This document shows positions 4,459 through 7,654 of a DNA stretch of 7,654 bases, piece after piece. Origin of the DNA: JAIVJN01 sp036732565 (GTDB lineage Bacteria; Acidobacteriota; Vicinamibacteria; Vicinamibacterales; UBA2999); contig DAINCF010000347.1 of NCBI GenBank assembly GCA_036732565.1, positions 1 to 7,654 on the forward strand, in the 5' to 3' direction. The notes beneath the pieces are model-generated. The model saw only the letters and a program-made list of their open reading frames with translations, was not told where the DNA came from and did not search any database. Positions within the stretch are counted from its first letter, which is position 1. Each line of letters starts with the position of its first letter. A program made the position numbers and the translations under genes.

Positions 4459-6951
4459 TCACGACTCCCCCCGCAGAATGGCCATCGGATCGACCCGGGT
4501 CGCGCGACGAGCAGGGATCCAGCACGCGACGAGCGCGATCGCGATCAGCAGCGCCGCAACTGCCGCATACACGGCAGGATCCGAAGGGCTCACCCCGAAG
4601 AGAAAGTCCTTGATGGTGTTGCTCGCGGCGCTGCCCAACGCGATTCCTACGAGCAGCCCGGCGGCGGTGAGTGCAATCCCTTCGCGTAGCACGAGCTGCA
4701 GCACGTCGCGTCGGTCGGCGCCCAGAGCCATGCGCACACCCATTTCGTGAACGCGCCGACTGACATCGTGTGCGAGTACCGCGAACAATCCCAACGCCGC
4801 GAGGAACAGCGCCACGCCGGCATAAACACTGCTCAGGACGGCGACCAGCCGCACCGGTGCCATCTGCGACGCCAGTCGATCATCGAGCATCGCCAGGTCA
4901 AAAACGGGAAGCGCCGGGTCTATTGAGAGCACGGCGGCTTTCAGTTCACGGCTGACCCTGGCCACGTCTGAAGAAACGCGCAACGCGACGGCCATCCTGG
5001 CGTTCGGCCGCTGCAGATACGAGAAATACGCATCGTACTGCGGCCCCAATCCGGTCGGCGCAATACCGCTGCTGGCTTCGTTCAAATCGAATCGCTGCGC
5101 CTGGCGCGAGTCGCGCGCCACGCCGACCACCGTCACCCACGGGATGAATCCGCTCGCGCTCCGCATGCGCTTCCCGATCGGATCCTTTCCGGGCCAGAGT
5201 TTATTGGCCACACCCTCACTGATGACGGCGACCACAGGGCTGTCCGCGCTGTCCCGCCAGGTGAGGTCGCGACCGCGGAGAATCGGAATGCCAAGGTTGG
5301 CGAGCGCGCCGGGATTGACGCTATGGCGATCCATCAGCAGCCGTGCGCTGGCGTCGTCTGCAGGGGCCCCTTCCGGATACGCGATGTACGCATTCCTGGC
5401 CCGGCCCAGCATGCTCGGTCCCCACAGCGTCGCCGACTTCACGCCCGGGAGTCCTTGCAGTGTCTCGTCGAGTTGCCGACCGAAGCGCGCGCGGGCGGCC
5501 TCATCGGCGTAGTGCGCCAAGGGCAGTTCCAGACGCAGGGTAAGCAGGTTGGACGTATCAAATCCGAGCGGCGTCGCCGCCAGCCGGCGGAAACTCTCCA
5601 CCATCATCCCCGCGGCCACCAACACCACCAGCGCGAGTGACACCTCCGCGACGACCAGGAGTCTTTGTCCGCGACCCCGTGCCAGGCCCTGGCCTTGGCG
5701 CCCGCCTTGGCGCAACGTTTCTTCGATGTTCACGCGGGAAGAAAGGAGCACTGGCGTGACGCCAAACAACAGCCCTGTGATCAGCGATACGCCGACCGAT
5801 GCAAGCAGTACCCAAATCCCATCCTGAATGTGCACGACCGGCGGAAGATGCAGCGGAGCCCAGGCACGGAACACTTTCATGCCCCAGTTGGCGAGGGCAA
5901 ATCCCACGCCTCCGGCAAGCACCGTCAGCACCGCGTTTTCAATCAGCAGGTGGCGCGCCAGGCGCTGCGCGGAAGCGCCCAACGCTGAACGCACCGCCAG
6001 CTCGCGCCGGCGCGTCAGCAGGCGCGCAAAGAGCAGATTGGCCACGTTGGCGCAGCCAATCAGCAGCAGACAGAACGAGGCCAGCAGCAAAATCCTCGTC
6101 GGGGAAAAGAGCGTGCCGAGCAGATATTCCTTCAACGGGCGCGGCACCAGGGTGTACCCAACGTCGGTCTGAGGATAGGTCGCGGCCAGGCGTCGGTTGA
6201 TCGCGGCCAAATCCTCACGCACCTGTGCCAGCGCGACGCCGGTCTTCACGCGGCCAAGGGCCCAATTGCCGGTGCTGCCACGGTCGGCGGCGCCTGCCGT
6301 GCCGGTCATCTCGTAGGCCAGGCCCAACGGAATCCAGGCATCCACCTCTTCGTGGTGCTCTTCCTCGTTTGGCGCATCGCGGAAATCCGCGGCGGTCACC
6401 CCCACAACGACGAAGGGCTTGTCGTTCAGATGCACGGTTGCGCCGACGACGGACGGATCGCCACCCAGTTGCCGCTGCCAGAAACTATGGCTCACGATGA
6501 CGACGTCATCACCCGAGCCAAGGCGGTCTTCTTCCGGGCGCATCAAACGTCCCAACTGAGTACGCGCTCCGAGGAGCGTCAGATAGGACGGCGTCACACA
6601 GTTCAACGCCACGCGAACCGGCTCGCCTCGCCCGGTCAGCGCGACCGAGTTCCAGCCCTGATACGCGGCCAAGGTGTCGAAGCTGGTGTTCTGCTCCAAC
6701 ATGTCGCGGTAGACGGGATACGAGAACGTGGCACCGCCTTGCGGGAATCCAGGGACGCCGCGGGAGATCCAGACCAGCCGATCCGCGTCCGGGTAGGGCA
6801 GACTGCGAAAAAGCACGCCGTCGGCAATGCTGAACATGACGGTATTGGCGGCGATGGCCACCGAGAGCGTCAGCACGACAAACAGCGCAAAAACCGGCGA
6901 CTTGCGCAAGCGGCGCAGTGCGAACCGACAATCCTGCCAGACGTTCTCCAT
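4459..6951 (-). CDS. ADOP-type orphan ABC permease (two MacB-PCD/FtsX modules)
   Basis: The 830-residue protein has the duplicated layout of acidobacterial orphan permeases. It opens with MENVWQDCRFALRRLRKSPV, helix 1 (about 19-41) and the family signature ANTVMFSIADGVLFRSLPYP (35-54). Module 1 continues with a periplasmic MacB-PCD domain (about 55-280) and three FtsX helices (about 286-308, 336-358, 379-403) with RRRELAVRSALGAS. Module 2 has a helix at 430-452, a second PCD domain (about 455-695), and helices at 703-727, 756-778 and 790-812 with HEMGVRMALGADRRDV, ending ARRATRVDPMAILRGES. I chose the ATG at 6951, three bases after GGAGG and matching family N-termini; a GTG at 6981 lacks a ribosome-binding site. 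No ABC ATPase is adjacent. Likely envelope transport or export; substrate unknown. It lies 49 bases before the NTF2-like gene. Confidence 0.93.
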   Translation of the reverse strand: MENVWQDCRFALRRLRKSPVFALFVVLTLSVAIAANTVMFSIADGVLFRSLPYPDADRLVWISRGVPGFPQGGATFSYPVYRDMLEQNTSFDTLAAYQGWNSVALTGRGEPVRVALNCVTPSYLTLLGARTQLGRLMRPEEDRLGSGDDVVIVSHSFWQRQLGGDPSVVGATVHLNDKPFVVVGVTAADFRDAPNEEEHHEEVDAWIPLGLAYEMTGTAGAADRGSTGNWALGRVKTGVALAQVREDLAAINRRLAATYPQTDVGYTLVPRPLKEYLLGTLFSPTRILLLASFCLLLIGCANVANLLFARLLTRRRELAVRSALGASAQRLARHLLIENAVLTVLAGGVGFALANWGMKVFRAWAPLHLPPVVHIQDGIWVLLASVGVSLITGLLFGVTPVLLSSRVNIEETLRQGGRQGQGLARGRGQRLLVVAEVSLALVVLVAAGMMVESFRRLAATPLGFDTSNLLTLRLELPLAHYADEAARARFGRQLDETLQGLPGVKSATLWGPSMLGRARNAYIAYPEGAPADDASARLLMDRHSVNPGALANLGIPILRGRDLTWRDSADSPVVAVISEGVANKLWPGKDPIGKRMRSASGFIPWVTVVGVARDSRQAQRFDLNEASSGIAPTGLGPQYDAYFSYLQRPNARMAVALRVSSDVARVSRELKAAVLSIDPALPVFDLAMLDDRLASQMAPVRLVAVLSSVYAGVALFLAALGLFAVLAHDVSRRVHEMGVRMALGADRRDVLQLVLREGIALTAAGLLVGIALGSAASNTIKDFLFGVSPSDPAVYAAVAALLIAIALVACWIPARRATRVDPMAILRGES

Positions 6952-6984
6952 ATGCCTCCGCGATAGGCTGCTCTTGAGCACAAT

Positions 6985-7194
6985 TCAGACCAGTCTTGCA
7001 GGTGGCTGACTGTCGCTTTGAATAGAGACAGCGCAGCATTCGAGGCCAATCGCGTGTCTCGCAGTTCGATCGTGGGACGGAACCGCGTGACAACGGACAC
7101 TCACCGCCCGCGAAAGGACCAAGCCGAGCCTCGAATCAAGAACCAGTGCGACGCACGCAGCGGCGACGAGCACCCAGGCAATAAGTCTCTTCAT
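6985..7194 (-). pseudogene. Truncated signal-peptide leader ORF, paralogous to the NTF2-like gene start
   Basis: The 69-codon frame starts MKRLIAWVLVAAACVA, nearly the same as the NTF2-like signal peptide (MKRLIVRLLVAAACIA), and has the same AGGAG site upstream. After about 16 codons the similarity stops, and the rest (SRAVSVRCHAVPSHDRTARH and onward) resembles no known fold. No NTF2 body is visible. It ends 33 bases before the permease ATG. The most likely reading is a duplicated gene start whose body was lost when the permease gene came to lie behind it. A translated small secreted peptide, or a leader that couples ribosomes to the permease gene, remains possible because the start signals are intact. 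Confidence 0.55.
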
Positions 7195-7229
7195 CTGGTC
7201 TGTCTCCTCTTCGTTGCACGCACTCGTGA
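7153..7229 (-). repeat. 77-bp leader repeat, copy B
   Basis: This is the partner of 4368-4444: 77 gap-free aligned bases with 9 mismatches. The shared part includes CACGAGTGCGT in the leader, the AGGAG site, and codons for MKRLI and LVAAAC. Mismatches fall in both the leader and the coded part, so the copies have diverged for some time. Confidence 0.88.
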
Positions 7230-7401
7230 CTCCGAGCGCAGAGACGCGCGCATGTGCCGAGTCCGCCGTGTTCGTAGCGAACGTGCCACGACCGTCAGAC
7301 CCACGCCAGATCCATTCGGCCGCTTTCGCTCAGGGCCATTCGCGGTGTCGCGAATCGCGACTCTATGGGCTCCGATCCCGTTGTGACAGAATCCGGTCGT
7401 T
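7195..7401. promoter_or_regulatory. Divergent intergenic region between permease leader and MocR-type regulator
   Basis: These 207 bases must hold the promoters for the minus-strand leader/permease genes and for the plus-strand regulator. I cannot point to a convincing -35/-10 pair for either. Divergent placement of a GntR/MocR regulator next to its target is common, so control of the permease transcript is a reasonable inference. The lack of a visible ribosome-binding site before the regulator GTG at 7402 leaves open a leaderless mRNA. Confidence 0.4.
7347..7361. promoter_or_regulatory. Perfect 15-bp palindrome, candidate operator
   Basis: GTCGCGA-A-TCGCGAC is a perfect inverted repeat with 7-bp arms around one central base, 40 bases upstream of the regulator start. 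GntR-family proteins bind short palindromes and often control their own promoter. Role inferred from symmetry and position only. Confidence 0.4.
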
Positions 7402-7654
7402 GTGAAGCTCGACGGAGTCGGACGACTGCATCAGCAGGTCTATCGCGCGCTGCTCGGCGAGATCCTCGGAGGGCGACTGACGTCGGGTGAGCGCGTTCCC
7501 TCGACACGCCACGTGGCCAGCCTGTTGAAGGTATCGCGGAACACCGCGTTGCTGGCCTACGAGCAGCTGCTTGCCGAAGGCTTCATCACCCCGCGATCAG
7601 GTGCAGCCGGCACGGTCGTAGCACCTGTTCTCCCACCTGACGGGTACGTCGCCC
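7402..7654 (+). CDS. GntR/MocR-type transcriptional regulator, N-terminal part (runs off the window)
   Basis: Eighty-four codons of a winged helix-turn-helix domain are visible. GRLHQQVYRALLGEILGGRL (7-26) is the entry helix, followed by TSGERVPSTRHVASLL (27-42) and the recognition segment VSRNTALLAYEQLLAEGFIT (44-63), then the wing, SGAAGTVVA. This matches GntR domains, and the SRNT-AYEQL-AEG wording is typical of MocR/PdxR proteins, whose C-terminal part is an aminotransferase-like domain binding pyridoxal phosphate; that part would lie beyond 7654 and is unseen. GTG at 7402 is the only start after an in-frame TGA at 7384-7386; no clear ribosome-binding site precedes it. It is divergent from the permease operon. 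Confidence 0.82.
   Translation, partial: MKLDGVGRLHQQVYRALLGEILGGRLTSGERVPSTRHVASLLKVSRNTALLAYEQLLAEGFITPRSGAAGTVVAPVLPPDGYVA

Noticed and set aside
6352..6966. Plus-strand open frame of about 204 codons
   Set aside because: It is antisense to the N-terminal part of the ADOP permease and has no recognisable motif.
6952..6981. GTG start giving an 840-residue permease
   Set aside because: No ribosome-binding site precedes the GTG, and family members start at the MEN-W-D-RFALR wording that matches the ATG at 6951 after GGAGG.
1..7654. CRISPR array, transposase, integrase or toxin-antitoxin pair
   Set aside because: No regularly spaced repeats and no recognisable catalytic motifs of transposases or integrases were seen in any frame; the only mobile-element hint is the tRNA half-repeat.

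Overview
The window is GC-rich, densely coded bacterial DNA. A long two-module orphan MacB/FtsX-like permease (the ADOP type, best known from Acidobacteria), decayed DUF1552 coding sequence and a DUF4386 membrane protein together suggest a soil-type acidobacterium, perhaps near Vicinamibacter/Luteitalea. This assignment is inferred from gene content and memory of the families; no marker gene was compared.

Layout, left to right. Positions 1-67 (minus) are the 5' two thirds of a tRNA-Ser(GCU) running off the left edge, with a plausible promoter just upstream. From 68 to 601 nothing recognisable is coded. At 602-1140 (minus) lies a heavily frameshifted remnant of a DUF1552 protein. A complete DUF4386 membrane protein gene follows (1287-2024, plus) with a possible stem-loop terminator. 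At 2262-2304 a 43-base exact copy of the 5' half of the tRNA-Ser gene recurs in the same orientation, so the 2.2 kb between the two copies resembles an island or element remnant at a tRNA site.

From 6951 down to 2408 the minus strand carries four genes in a row: the orphan ABC-type permease (ADOP), a small secreted NTF2/DUF4440-like protein, a membrane cytochrome b, and a Tat-exported molybdopterin oxidoreductase with a lipobox. The last three are joined by two ATGA stop/start overlaps and look translationally coupled. The cytochrome b and molybdoenzyme make a credible envelope redox pair: heme b passes electrons between the quinone pool and a periplasmic Mo active site. The substrate is unknown. 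The permease is separated from this group by 49 bases and may or may not share its transcript.

Upstream of the permease sits a broken second copy of the ribosome-binding site and signal-peptide start of the NTF2-like gene (77 aligned bases, 9 mismatches), so the permease gene is bracketed by a direct repeat. Divergently from it, at 7402, begins a GntR/MocR-type regulator that runs off the right edge, with a perfect 15-base palindrome in the shared intergenic region.

The points most worth a second look are the tRNA half-duplication and the leader duplication around the permease. I did not find a clearly new defence, CRISPR or mobile system.
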